Positions 6,236 to 13,884 of a DNA stretch of 23,170 nt are shown piece by piece (position 1 is the first letter of the stretch; every line of letters begins with the position of its first letter). Source of the stretch: JAJFUI01 sp039679885 (GTDB taxonomy: Bacteria; Planctomycetota; Planctomycetia; Pirellulales; Thermoguttaceae); NCBI GenBank assembly GCA_039679885.1, contig JBDKUC010000465.1:1-23170 (forward strand). Reading direction: 5' to 3'. A model generated the notes under the pieces. The model made no database searches. It saw nothing but the letters and a program-made list of their open reading frames with translations, and was not told where the DNA came from. The position numbers and the translations under genes are program-made.

Positions 6236-8491
6236 ATGTTCCACCTGACCCTCAATCCCGTCTTCGACAGCTACCTGCTGGTGGCGGTCGTTGCGATCGT
6301 GCTGGCGGGGTTGCTCTGGTTTGGGCCGAGCCGGGAGCGGATCGCGCGGCGGAACCGGGTGCTCCTGGCACTGCTGCGGGCGGTCGTCATCGCCCTGGTG
6401 GCGATGGCCATGCTGCGGCCGACGCTGATCTATACCCAGACGAAGAAGCAGGCCGCGACGCTCGTGGTGCTGATGGATCAGTCGCGGAGCATGTTGGTGC
6501 CGGACGCCGTAGGTGGAAAGACCCGCTGGGAGGCCCTTCGCCGTGCCGTGACGGATGCCGCGGGGGCGTTCAAGAAACTCGCCCGCGAGTTCGAGTTGAA
6601 GGCGTACACGTTCGACGCCGATTTGCACGAGGCCCACGCGGAGGAGGGCAAGATCCAATTGCCCGACAAGCCGACCGGCCAGCAGACAGCCATCGGCGCG
6701 GCGTTGAAGGACGCGGTTGACCGCGAGGCCGGCAAGCGGCTCTTGGGCGTCCTGCTGCTGACCGACGGTCGTCAGGCGGCCCGGGCGCCGCGTGACTTGG
6801 CTCCGCAAACGGCCGTCGCCCCGCTCAAACATCTCGGCTATCCCCTGTTCACGCTGCCTTTTGGCCAGTCGCGCGGGCTGGGTGAGGCCCAAGACGTAGC
6901 CGTCAAAGACCTGGTCGTCAATCCAAACGTTTTCGTGAAGAACGAGCTGACGATTCGCGGGCAGGTTCGCGTCGATGGCTACGTGAACGTGGGCATTCCC
7001 GTGCGTGTGCTCTACGAGACGGCGCCGGGCAAGATGGAGGTCGTCGCCGAGGAGACGATCCGCGCGACGGCCGACGGCCAGACGCTGCCGATCAAGGTTC
7101 GCTACGTCCCGCTCGTGCCGGGTGAGCACAAGCTGACGCTCCAGGCGGTCGAGCAGCCGGGCGAGCTGGTGACCACCAACAACGAGTTAAGCACGTTCGT
7201 CAATGTGTTGAAGGGCGGATTGAACGTGCTCTATGTCGAGGGGACGCTGCGGGTCGAGGAGAAGTTCCTGCGGCGCGCCCTCGGCAGTTCCCCGGACATC
7301 AAGGTCGATTACGTCCGGCTCGATCCGCGCGACCCACAGAGCCGGCCCGGCGATTTCGCTGACCGTTTCAAGCCGGGCAAGTACGACGTCTACATCCTTG
7401 GCGACGTGGATTCGACGGCCTTCGCCGGCGACGAACTGGCCCGGCTGGCCGACTGCGTCAACCGCGGGGCCGGGCTCATCATGCTCGGCGGCTTCCAGAG
7501 TTTCGGCCCCGGCGGTTATGAAAACACGCCGCTCAACAAGGTCTTGCCGGTCGGCATGGACCGGCTCGAACGGCAGCAGCCGGGCGAACCGGTGCGATCC
7601 GACCTGCACTGGCCAGGCCCCCTTCACATGCAGCCGACGCCCCTGGGGCTGATGCACTTCGCCCTTTTGCTGGCCGGCAATCGACAAGAGAACGAGGCCA
7701 TTTGGTCGAAGCTGCCGCCGCTGGAAGGGGCGAATCGGTTCCACGATCTGGCCGCCGGCGCGGTGGTGCTTGCCGACGCTGGGCCAGACAAGCCGCTGCT
7801 GGTCGCCCACAGCTTCGGCGACGGCCGCGTGATGGCCTTCGCCGCCGACTCGACCTGGCGATGGTGGATGCGAGGCTATGACTCGGCGTACAAGCGGTTC
7901 TGGCGGCAAATCGTCCTTTGGCTGGCGCGGAAAGATCAGGCCCAAGAGGGAAGCGTTTGGGTGCGGTTAAACCAGCGGCGGTTCGCGCCGTTGGATCGCG
8001 TCGAGTTCGCCGCGGGGGCGAATTCGCCGACCGGCGAGCCGATCACGGACGCCGCGTACAAGGCCGAGGTTGTGCTGCCTGACGGCAGCCGTCGGCCGCT
8101 CGCGCTGGTGCGTCAGGATCAGCAGATGCTCGGCTCGTTCCGCGACACGCAAACCTCGGGCGATTATGCGATCGAAGTGACCGCGACGCAGAAGGATCAG
8201 CCGTTGGGCGTCGCGAAGGCACGATTCCTCGTCTTCCGCCAAGACCTCGAACTAGACAACGCTTCGGCCGACGCCGGCATGTTGGACAGCCTGGCCGCAA
8301 TGACCGGCGGGCAATCCATCGCGCCGGAGAAGCTCCCTGACTTGATCCGCAAGCTGACTGAGAACACCAAGCATCTTGAGGTGCAGCAAGAGACGAAGAA
8401 GAGCTTCTGGGACACCTGGCTGTTCTTCCTCACGCTGGTCGCCCTGCTCTCGCTCGAATGGTATCTGCGGAAGCGCTGGGGGCTGGTCTGA
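6236..8491 (+). CDS. VWA and glutamine-amidotransferase-like membrane protein
   Basis: With the ATG at 6236 the product is 751 residues. Two N-terminal membrane helices (about 12-30 and 43-61) are followed by a VWA domain with an intact MIDAS (LMDQSRSM, D81/S83/S85). A beta-rich region follows. From about residue 326 there is a class I glutamine-amidotransferase-like fold (GLNVLYVEGTLR, YDVYILGDVDS, GAGLIMLGGFQSFGPGGY) with no evident catalytic Cys nucleophile. A C-terminal membrane helix lies at about 722-744 (WDTWLFFLTLVALLSLEWYL). An in-frame ATG at 6122 would add 38 residues translated from the palindrome and heptamer array, so I reject it. It completes the DUF58/BatA/VWA set; most of the chain is probably extracytoplasmic. 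The exact role is unknown. Confidence 0.8.
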   Translation: MFHLTLNPVFDSYLLVAVVAIVLAGLLWFGPSRERIARRNRVLLALLRAVVIALVAMAMLRPTLIYTQTKKQAATLVVLMDQSRSMLVPDAVGGKTRWEALRRAVTDAAGAFKKLAREFELKAYTFDADLHEAHAEEGKIQLPDKPTGQQTAIGAALKDAVDREAGKRLLGVLLLTDGRQAARAPRDLAPQTAVAPLKHLGYPLFTLPFGQSRGLGEAQDVAVKDLVVNPNVFVKNELTIRGQVRVDGYVNVGIPVRVLYETAPGKMEVVAEETIRATADGQTLPIKVRYVPLVPGEHKLTLQAVEQPGELVTTNNELSTFVNVLKGGLNVLYVEGTLRVEEKFLRRALGSSPDIKVDYVRLDPRDPQSRPGDFADRFKPGKYDVYILGDVDSTAFAGDELARLADCVNRGAGLIMLGGFQSFGPGGYENTPLNKVLPVGMDRLERQQPGEPVRSDLHWPGPLHMQPTPLGLMHFALLLAGNRQENEAIWSKLPPLEGANRFHDLAAGAVVLADAGPDKPLLVAHSFGDGRVMAFAADSTWRWWMRGYDSAYKRFWRQIVLWLARKDQAQEGSVWVRLNQRRFAPLDRVEFAAGANSPTGEPITDAAYKAEVVLPDGSRRPLALVRQDQQMLGSFRDTQTSGDYAIEVTATQKDQPLGVAKARFLVFRQDLELDNASADAGMLDSLAAMTGGQSIAPEKLPDLIRKLTENTKHLEVQQETKKSFWDTWLFFLTLVALLSLEWYLRKRWGLV

Positions 8492-8512
8492 CGCGGTCTC
8501 TCACATTCCGGC

Positions 8513-8594
8513 GGGTGGCACACCCTGGAAGGGCGTGGCTCGGTCGGAAAACTGCCACGCAATACGCACCACGCCCTTTCAGGGCGTGCCACCC
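8513..8594. repeat. Paired-hairpin repeat, copy 1, between convergent genes
   Basis: The arms at 8513-8538 and 8569-8594 are 26-bp inverted repeats with two mismatches. The right arm contains the hairpin CACGCCCTTTCAGGGCGTG. A related copy lies between trpB and trpA. Here it sits between the converging VWA and glycosyltransferase genes and could end transcription from either side. Confidence 0.75.
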
Positions 8595-8623
8595 GAAGAC
8601 AGCGGTCGAGCGGCCAATCTCTG

Positions 8624-9718
8624 CTACGCCGACTTCCTGTATTCGAGCAACTCCGCCTCTTCCGCCGCAGCAGCGTCGAGCCGTCGCAAGTCCAGCAGGA
8701 CCGGCGTTATCCGCCGACCCGGCAGCCGGCGGTGGAGCGGATCGCGAGGGATGTTCGTCATGTCCATGCTCAGGAAGTTCAGCAGCAGTTGCGTGCCGAG
8801 GATCACCGGTAGACCGGCCAACATCACCGTGCCGGCCGAGGCGAACCGGGCCAGGTGCTGCGCCTGAATCCAATGGTAGCCACCGAAGATCACGCCGAAA
8901 AGCACCAGGACGATGCCGACCAGCAGGTGGACCGTGGCGATGCTGAAGTCGCGAAGGAAGTAGTTGTAAAAGAGACGCTTCGCCGTGTTCCGCAGGTGCA
9001 GCCACGGGAACATGCCCAGGATGCGCCAGAGGTTCATGCTGCTCTTCTCGTCGCCATACCGGGCCTCCATCGGCAAGTCGGCCACCACGGCCCGGAGCGT
9101 GTTCAGGCGGAACAGGATGTCCGTCTCGAAGAAGTAGCGGCGGCTCAGTTTGTCGAGCGGCAGTTCCCGGGCGACCGCCGCATGAATGGCCGTGTAGCCG
9201 TTCGTCGGATCGAACAGGGTCCAATAGCCGGTTGACATCTTCGAGAGAAACGACAGGCCGGCGTTGCCCACCAATCGCGCGAACGGCATCGACATGAGCC
9301 CTTCGAGCCGAAAGAAGCGGTTGCCCTTGACGTAGTCGGCCTCGCCGTTCAGCAGCGGCGCGAGCAGGTTGGGGATCAGGGCCGGGTCCATCTGGCCGTC
9401 GCCATCGAGCTTGACGATCACCTCGGCGCCGTCTTCGATCGCCTGCCGATAGCCGGTGACGACCGCCCCGCCAACGCCCTGATTGTTCGAGTGGACGAGC
9501 AAGCGGATGCGAGGATCGTCGGCGGCAGCGGCTTCGACGGCCCGTCCGCTCTGCTCGGGGCAGGCGTCGTCGACGCAGTAGACGCGCCACACCTCGGGGC
9601 CGATTCGCCGCAGCAGATCGCCCACCTGGCGGCTAACGCGATAGCACGGCACGACGACCGCGATTCGCGGCGGCGATTCCAGCTCTGGCGGCGTCCTGCT
9701 CACCATGTGGCCCAGCAC
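8624..9718 (-). CDS. Family 2 glycosyltransferase with two C-terminal membrane helices
   Basis: The 364-residue protein has a GT-A fold. It opens with RIAVVVPCY (residues 18-26) and has the acidic nucleotide-sugar sites CVDDACPEQSG (48-58) and KLDGDGQMDP (103-112), the DxD metal site. The middle segment (DPTNGYTAIH, RRYFFETDILFRLN) is typical of dolichol/polyprenyl-phosphate sugar transferases. Two helices follow (about 255-280 and 292-315), so it is probably anchored on the cytoplasmic face and moves a sugar to a lipid carrier. The start could be Met1 or Met5 (MVSRTPP). It converges on the VWA gene across a hairpin repeat. The sugar and acceptor cannot be told from sequence. Confidence 0.88.
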   Translation of the reverse strand: MLGHMVSRTPPELESPPRIAVVVPCYRVSRQVGDLLRRIGPEVWRVYCVDDACPEQSGRAVEAAAADDPRIRLLVHSNNQGVGGAVVTGYRQAIEDGAEVIVKLDGDGQMDPALIPNLLAPLLNGEADYVKGNRFFRLEGLMSMPFARLVGNAGLSFLSKMSTGYWTLFDPTNGYTAIHAAVARELPLDKLSRRYFFETDILFRLNTLRAVVADLPMEARYGDEKSSMNLWRILGMFPWLHLRNTAKRLFYNYFLRDFSIATVHLLVGIVLVLFGVIFGGYHWIQAQHLARFASAGTVMLAGLPVILGTQLLLNFLSMDMTNIPRDPLHRRLPGRRITPVLLDLRRLDAAAAEEAELLEYRKSA

Positions 9719-9727
9719 CGTAGTCCC

Positions 9728-9790
9728 GTAGGTTATGCTCCAGCATAACGAAGCGTGGCTCCTCCACGCCGTTTAGCTCAGCATAACGTA
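9728..9790. repeat. GTTATGCT palindrome repeat between two minus-strand genes
   Basis: GTTATGCTCCAGCATAAC (9732-9749) is a perfect 8-bp stem with a CC loop. It is followed by the hairpin GCGTGG-CTCCT-CCACGC (9753-9769) and a further half-unit CAGCATAAC near 9779. The same family recurs at 21329-21434. Confidence 0.65.
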
Positions 9791-9824
9791 CCAGACCTGG
9801 GCCCGCGGCTCCAGACGAGTTTTC

Positions 9825-11558
9825 TCACCACTTCAGCCCGAAGCGGTCGCCGGTCCTGCGGCCGAGGCCGCCCAGTAGCGGGCCAGTGGGCTTGTTGTGG
9901 TGCTTCTTCGAGGAGGTGGCCGGCTCGGCCGGTTCGTCCTCGGGTTTCTTGGCCGACTCGGGCGGGGCGGAAAGCTCTTTCATCGAAAGGCTCATCCGTT
10001 GGGCCTCCGGGTCCGTCGAGAGAACCATCACCTCGACCTGCTGCCCCTCCTTCACCACGTCGGAGCAGCGAAAAACCCGTTTGTGCGAGAGTTCGGAGAT
10101 GTGGACCAACCCCTCGATGCCCGGCTCGACCTCGACGAAAGCGCCGAAATCCATCAGCTTGGTCACCGTCCCGTGGACGACCGTGTTGGGCGGATACTTG
10201 TGCGACGCCGTCGTCCAAGGGCTCTCCATCAGGTCGCGGTAGCCAAGGCTGATCTTGCCCGTGACCGGATCGATCTTGTCGACGCGGACCTTGACGGCCT
10301 GCCCCTCTTGCAGCACGTCGCGGGGATGCTTGACGCGGCCCCAGGCGACCTGGCTGACGTGAATCAGGCCATCGACGCCGCCGAGATCGACGAAGGCGCC
10401 GAAGTCCATCAGCTTTCGCACCACGCCGTCGCGAACCTGGCCGGGCCGGAGCGACTCGAGGAGTTGCTGCCGGGCCTGTTCCCGCTCGCGTTCGAGCACC
10501 GCCCGGCGGCTCAGCACGAGGTTTCGCCGGTCGGGGTTCGCTTCGGTAATCACGCAGGTGAGCCGCTGATCGACGAATTGGGCGAGGTCTTCGACGCGGT
10601 ATAAGGCGATCTGGCTGACGGGGATGAAGCCGCGGATGTGATTGACCTCGCACTCGAGCCCGCCCGCGTTGTGGCCCGTCACGCGAACATCGACCAGAGT
10701 GCCCTCGGTCAGGTCAGACCAATCATCGACCTGCACGGCTCGGTTGGGCGCCGACAGCTCGTAAAGCCCATCCTCAGGGTTCAGCTTCTGCACGACGACC
10801 TGCAAGGTTGCGCCGACCTGCGGCGGAACGTCGAATTGCCGCAAGGGCAAGACGCCCTGGTGGCGGCCGGCGAACTCGATGAAGACGTCGTCGCGGCGGA
10901 TCGCGATGATCCGGCCGCTCTGCAAGGAATCTGGCTCCAACGGTTGCTCTTCGCCCTTCATTTCGCCGAGCAACTCGTCCATCGACGCGCCTTCCATCGC
11001 GCGAAGCAATTCGTCCTCCAGCTCGGGGCTCAGCTTGTCACGGACGCTTGGCTTCGGAATTGCGGTGTCCGTCGACTGGGCGATCTCGGCGGCCAGTTGC
11101 GAGATCAGCCCTGGAGCGACGGCAAGCTCAGAGGGCGAACCGAGCGTCGAGGGCTCCGGCAGCGATGGCAACGCGGGGGCTTCCGGCGGCTCGGGAATGA
11201 ACGCGGCGGCGATCTCCGGCGTGCTCGGCGTCGAGGCGCCCGGCTCCTGCTTCGCGTCCTGGCGCTCAGGCCGCGGGCTGCGTTCCCGATCTCCGCGCCC
11301 GCTGTGCTTTCGAGACGCCTTGGCCGTCTCCACGAGCGGCGCCCAGTCGTTCCGACGCACCCGGTATGCGGCCGGGTCACGCTGCGAACCGATGAGAATC
11401 CGCCGCCGCGACGAGTCGCCGCCCACCTCGCCCGACTGCTCCGCGGACAGATTGTCGGCAGTCGACGCAGGGACTTGAGAAATGCTTTCTGACTGACCTT
11501 CGATCGCGACGTCCGCCTCGATCGGGTTCACTGAATCGCTCGGATTGGAGGGTGTCAA
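9825..11558 (-). CDS. S1 RNA-binding protein with four S1 domains
   Basis: I place the start at the TTG at 11558, preceded by GAGGAA five bases upstream, giving 577 residues. Residues 1-210 are Ser/Pro/Glu/Arg-rich and probably disordered. Four S1 (OB-fold) domains follow at about 214-270, 285-352, 372-442 and 458-530. The last two are canonical (VRKLMDFGAFVDLGGVDGLIHVSQ and VTKLMDFGAFVEVEPGIEGLVHISEL, shown from residue 379 and 465). The first two are divergent. The tail is Lys-rich. Bacterial ribosomal protein S1 usually has six S1 domains, so this is either a shortened S1 or a separate RNA-binding protein. A longer frame to 11678 exists but would begin upstream of the likely promoter. Confidence 0.85.
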   Translation of the reverse strand: MTPSNPSDSVNPIEADVAIEGQSESISQVPASTADNLSAEQSGEVGGDSSRRRILIGSQRDPAAYRVRRNDWAPLVETAKASRKHSGRGDRERSPRPERQDAKQEPGASTPSTPEIAAAFIPEPPEAPALPSLPEPSTLGSPSELAVAPGLISQLAAEIAQSTDTAIPKPSVRDKLSPELEDELLRAMEGASMDELLGEMKGEEQPLEPDSLQSGRIIAIRRDDVFIEFAGRHQGVLPLRQFDVPPQVGATLQVVVQKLNPEDGLYELSAPNRAVQVDDWSDLTEGTLVDVRVTGHNAGGLECEVNHIRGFIPVSQIALYRVEDLAQFVDQRLTCVITEANPDRRNLVLSRRAVLEREREQARQQLLESLRPGQVRDGVVRKLMDFGAFVDLGGVDGLIHVSQVAWGRVKHPRDVLQEGQAVKVRVDKIDPVTGKISLGYRDLMESPWTTASHKYPPNTVVHGTVTKLMDFGAFVEVEPGIEGLVHISELSHKRVFRCSDVVKEGQQVEVMVLSTDPEAQRMSLSMKELSAPPESAKKPEDEPAEPATSSKKHHNKPTGPLLGGLGRRTGDRFGLKW

Positions 11559-11616
11559 CGCGTGTTCCTCGATACACCGATTGAGCTGAATAATGCGATA
11601 CCGCAATGCTCTTCGT

Positions 11617-11646
11617 ATTCTAGCAGACGGTTCGCTGTGATTCCAA
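11617..11646 (-). promoter_or_regulatory. Candidate promoter for the S1-domain gene
   Basis: On the minus strand, TTGGAA (11646-11641) and TAGAAT (11622-11617) are separated by 18 bases, each four or five matches to the sigma-70 consensus. Transcription would begin near 11610, leaving a leader of about 50 bases before the TTG start. This supports the shorter protein. Confidence 0.4.
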
Positions 11647-11692
11647 GTGGCGGCAGCGGAACTCCAGGCGGACTGCAAAGTCCGTTGCAGGC

Positions 11693-11747
11693 GTTCGTAG
11701 TTCCGCCTTTAGGCGGCAAATGACCGGCTAAAGCCGGAACCACGAAC
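11693..11747. repeat. Paired hairpin repeat with compensating arm changes
   Basis: The arms 11693-11716 and 11724-11747 are inverted repeats over 24 bp with three mismatches. Arm 1 folds as CCGCC-TTTA-GGCGG and arm 2 as CCGGC-TAAA-GCCGG. Two of the three mismatches compensate each other within the stem, so both hairpins are preserved. Arm 1 recurs exactly at 22964-22987. The rest of the 11559-12026 gap shows no supported gene. Confidence 0.75.
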
Positions 11748-12026
11748 AACTTTGCGGTCGTCCTGAGCGGAACTCAAGGGCCGATCAGTTTTTCGACTGC
11801 CAGGAAACGGTGCCGGCCGTTTCTCCGATTTATCGACGCCATGCTTGGCTTCGGGTTAAACGAACAAGGTCATCTCAACTGAGGGGAGCGGGCAGACGCC
11901 TCCGCGCGAGAGGCCGGGCCGGTCGCTCTCGTGACGCCCTTCTTCGGCGGTGTTCGGCGCGTAAGCCCTTAGCCCCCAATCGTTTGGAATGTTTCCAGGT
12001 GCCGAATCGCCACGCCCTCGGTGACG

Positions 12027-12770
12027 CTATTGCAGGGCGATGGCCCTGCTCAGCGGTTGGAGAATGTGTTCGATCACGTGGCCGTCGATCGCCTCATGGC
12101 AGACTTGCCGCAGGCGGTCAACGGTTTGGACGAAAGTCTTGTCGGGGTCAAGGCTTCCGTACTGCCGGGCGGTGACAAACACGCTCAATTGCTCCTCGGG
12201 ATACTCCCCCATCCGGACCTGATAGGCGTTCGTGCGGGTTTCGACGCTGATCCGCAATTGCAGCCGGCACTCGGCGTCAATGGCCATCGTCAGCGAAGGC
12301 TCGTAGTTGATAACCTTGGCGCCGGGCATCCCAAGGAGGGGTTCCATCGAGGGGCTGACCCCGAGTACGTCCGCCATTAGTTGATTGTGGTTCCCCCGAT
12401 AGGTAAAATCAAATCCGAAGAGAAGGTCGAGGGTTTCGCAATCCAATGGGCTTACGGAGAGCGTGTAAGGCGCTAATTCGAGAATCAGCTTGTGCTGGTC
12501 CATCGCGCGGTCGATGCTCTCCGGATTGACCTGTCCCGAACAGACGCGGCGTGGCTCAATCGTGCACCAACGGTAGCTGCCCTGGTCCTTGTCTTCCTCC
12601 AAGATGAAATCACCGCGTTCCCGGCAGTAGAAGTTCCGCATCGTCGGGTAGGTCTTCTGCACCCGCTCGAAGAAGTGGAGCACCGTCTCGCGGTTCGCCG
12701 GCAGTTCCATCTCGGTGCCGAGGTTCATATTGACGTAAAAATCGTCACAAAGAGAAGAATAACCGTCCAT
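12027..12770 (-). CDS. Conserved-looking protein of unknown function
   Basis: I do not recognise a family. Using the ATG at 12770 the product is 247 residues and looks cytosolic, with no signal peptide or membrane helix. It has a Trp/Tyr/Cys-containing central region (NFYCRERGDFILEEDKDQG, RWCTIEPRRVCSGQV) and a strongly structured second half (LLFGFDFTYRGNHNQLMADVL, CRLQLRISVETRTNAYQVR). The second half suggests a beta-sheet fold. The ATG at 12770 is chosen over 12836 because it has GAAAGGG just upstream and avoids overlap with the divergent alkyltransferase gene that starts at 12830. The two genes probably share a 59-bp divergent promoter region. Composition matches its neighbours. Confidence 0.7.
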   Translation of the reverse strand: MDGYSSLCDDFYVNMNLGTEMELPANRETVLHFFERVQKTYPTMRNFYCRERGDFILEEDKDQGSYRWCTIEPRRVCSGQVNPESIDRAMDQHKLILELAPYTLSVSPLDCETLDLLFGFDFTYRGNHNQLMADVLGVSPSMEPLLGMPGAKVINYEPSLTMAIDAECRLQLRISVETRTNAYQVRMGEYPEEQLSVFVTARQYGSLDPDKTFVQTVDRLRQVCHEAIDGHVIEHILQPLSRAIALQ

Positions 12771-12829
12771 CGGATGGCCCTTTCGTCTGCCCGCCGCGCC
12801 CACCCCCAAATCGTGTAGCCATCCATCGT

Positions 12830-13432
12830 ATGTCATCCCGCCTGCGTTTGCCAGTGCCTACGAGGCCTATCGACCGCGTCCTCGCCTTTCCCAGCGATCT
12901 GGGTTGGATGGCCGTCGTCATGGCCGACGATAAGCTGCGCCGTCTGGCCTTTGGATATCCCTCGGCGCGAAGCGCGATCAATGCGGCAGAAGCCGAGGGG
13001 CTCGATGCGTTCGTCGATTCGGCCGATGAAAAGACGCCCCGGCGAAGCGGCCGAGATGCGATTGGCACGGAGGACGCCGCTCTGGTCGAGCGGCTCCAGG
13101 CGTTTGCGGCCGGTGAGCCGGACACGTTGCTGGATATCGTGGTCGAGCCCCGGTCGGTGAGCGTCTTTCAGCGGCGAGTCCTCGATCAGTGCCGGCGCAT
13201 CCCGTATGGCCGGACCATGACCTACGCTGCGCTGGCCGCCAAAGCTGGATTCCCCGGCGCAGCGAGGGCCGTAGGAAACTGCATGGCGGCAAATCGGACG
13301 CCTCTGGTGGTGCCCTGCCACAGGGTGGTGTGTTCCGGTGGTAAGGCCGGACGATTCTCCGCGCCAGGCGGTATCTCGACAAAACGGCGGCTGTTGGCTC
13401 TCGAATCAAAGAATTGGGCTAGAATTTCCTGA
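12830..13432 (+). CDS. ogt: Methylated-DNA--protein-cysteine methyltransferase
   Basis: This 200-residue suicide DNA-repair enzyme transfers the alkyl group from O6-alkylguanine (and O4-alkylthymine) to its own cysteine. The signature VPCHRVV holds the acceptor Cys163. Upstream are the DNA-binding helices (FQRRVLDQCRRIPYGRTMTYAALA, from about residue 113) and the RAVGNCMAANRTP segment that contains the arginine finger and the Asn hinge. A GG-x-x-x-K-x-x-LL-x-x-E pattern closes the domain. The N-terminal domain (about 1-100) is divergent, as is common. The gene is divergent from the 12027-12770 gene. It may be Ogt or Ada-C type; no Ada N-terminal zinc domain is present. Confidence 0.93.
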   Translation: MSSRLRLPVPTRPIDRVLAFPSDLGWMAVVMADDKLRRLAFGYPSARSAINAAEAEGLDAFVDSADEKTPRRSGRDAIGTEDAALVERLQAFAAGEPDTLLDIVVEPRSVSVFQRRVLDQCRRIPYGRTMTYAALAAKAGFPGAARAVGNCMAANRTPLVVPCHRVVCSGGKAGRFSAPGGISTKRRLLALESKNWARIS

Positions 13433-13475
13433 CGGTTTCAGGCAAAATCCCGCACCCTTAGCAATCGCTTCAACC

Positions 13476-13670
13476 GTGCAGGCCGAGCAACTCAAATCCT
13501 GGGATGTCGAACGCACCAGCGACAATGCGGTCCTGGTTCGCGTCCATTCGGCCACGCGCCAGGGCCGGCAGTTGCCCGATGCCGTCTTCACCTTCCGCAA
13601 GGGCGATCCGCAGTACGACTATTGGCAACGTCAGCTTCTCGATCGACTGACGGCCCAGTCGTCAGATTGA
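13476..13670 (+). CDS. Small hypothetical protein (64 residues)
   Basis: I do not recognise it. The GTG at 13476 gives a 64-residue product that looks cleanly coding (MQAEQLKSWDVERTSDNAVL, then VRVHSATRQGRQLPDAVFTF). The pattern is a short beta-rich domain with a charged helical tail (DYWQRQLLDRLTAQ). It begins 43 bases after the alkyltransferase stop, on the same strand, so it is probably cotranscribed. No Shine-Dalgarno is clear. An earlier in-frame ATG at 13338 lies inside the ogt gene and is less likely. Confidence 0.5.
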   Translation: MQAEQLKSWDVERTSDNAVLVRVHSATRQGRQLPDAVFTFRKGDPQYDYWQRQLLDRLTAQSSD

Positions 13671-13884
13671 CGCAGCGGTGGTGAGGCGGATTGCGACTCG
13701 CGACGTTCCGTTGCGACATCACGCCCGATCTCCTCGGCGTTCCGTCCGAGATACGTTTGTAGGACAGACTTCCCAGCCCGTCTAGTTTATTAATAGGGAT
13801 GGAGCCGTGCCGTGAAAAACGGAGCGAGTTGTTCCTGACGCCCGTCCTTCGCTTGCGCATCCGTATCAGCACCAGGGAGAACAC

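Noticed and set aside
11559..11678. Forty-residue extension of the S1-domain protein
   Set aside because: It covers the likely promoter. A TTG with a good Shine-Dalgarno lies downstream.
11748..12026. Possible small gene in the gap right of the hairpin repeat
   Set aside because: The open plus-strand frame (from 11810) is Arg-rich, lacks a ribosome site and overlaps the minus-strand gene, so nothing is supported there.
13759..13785. GTAGGACAGACTTCCCAGCCCGTC-like imperfect hairpin before the ceramidase gene
   Set aside because: It recalls a planctomycete repeat, but the stem has two mismatches and there is no second copy here, so it is too weak to list.
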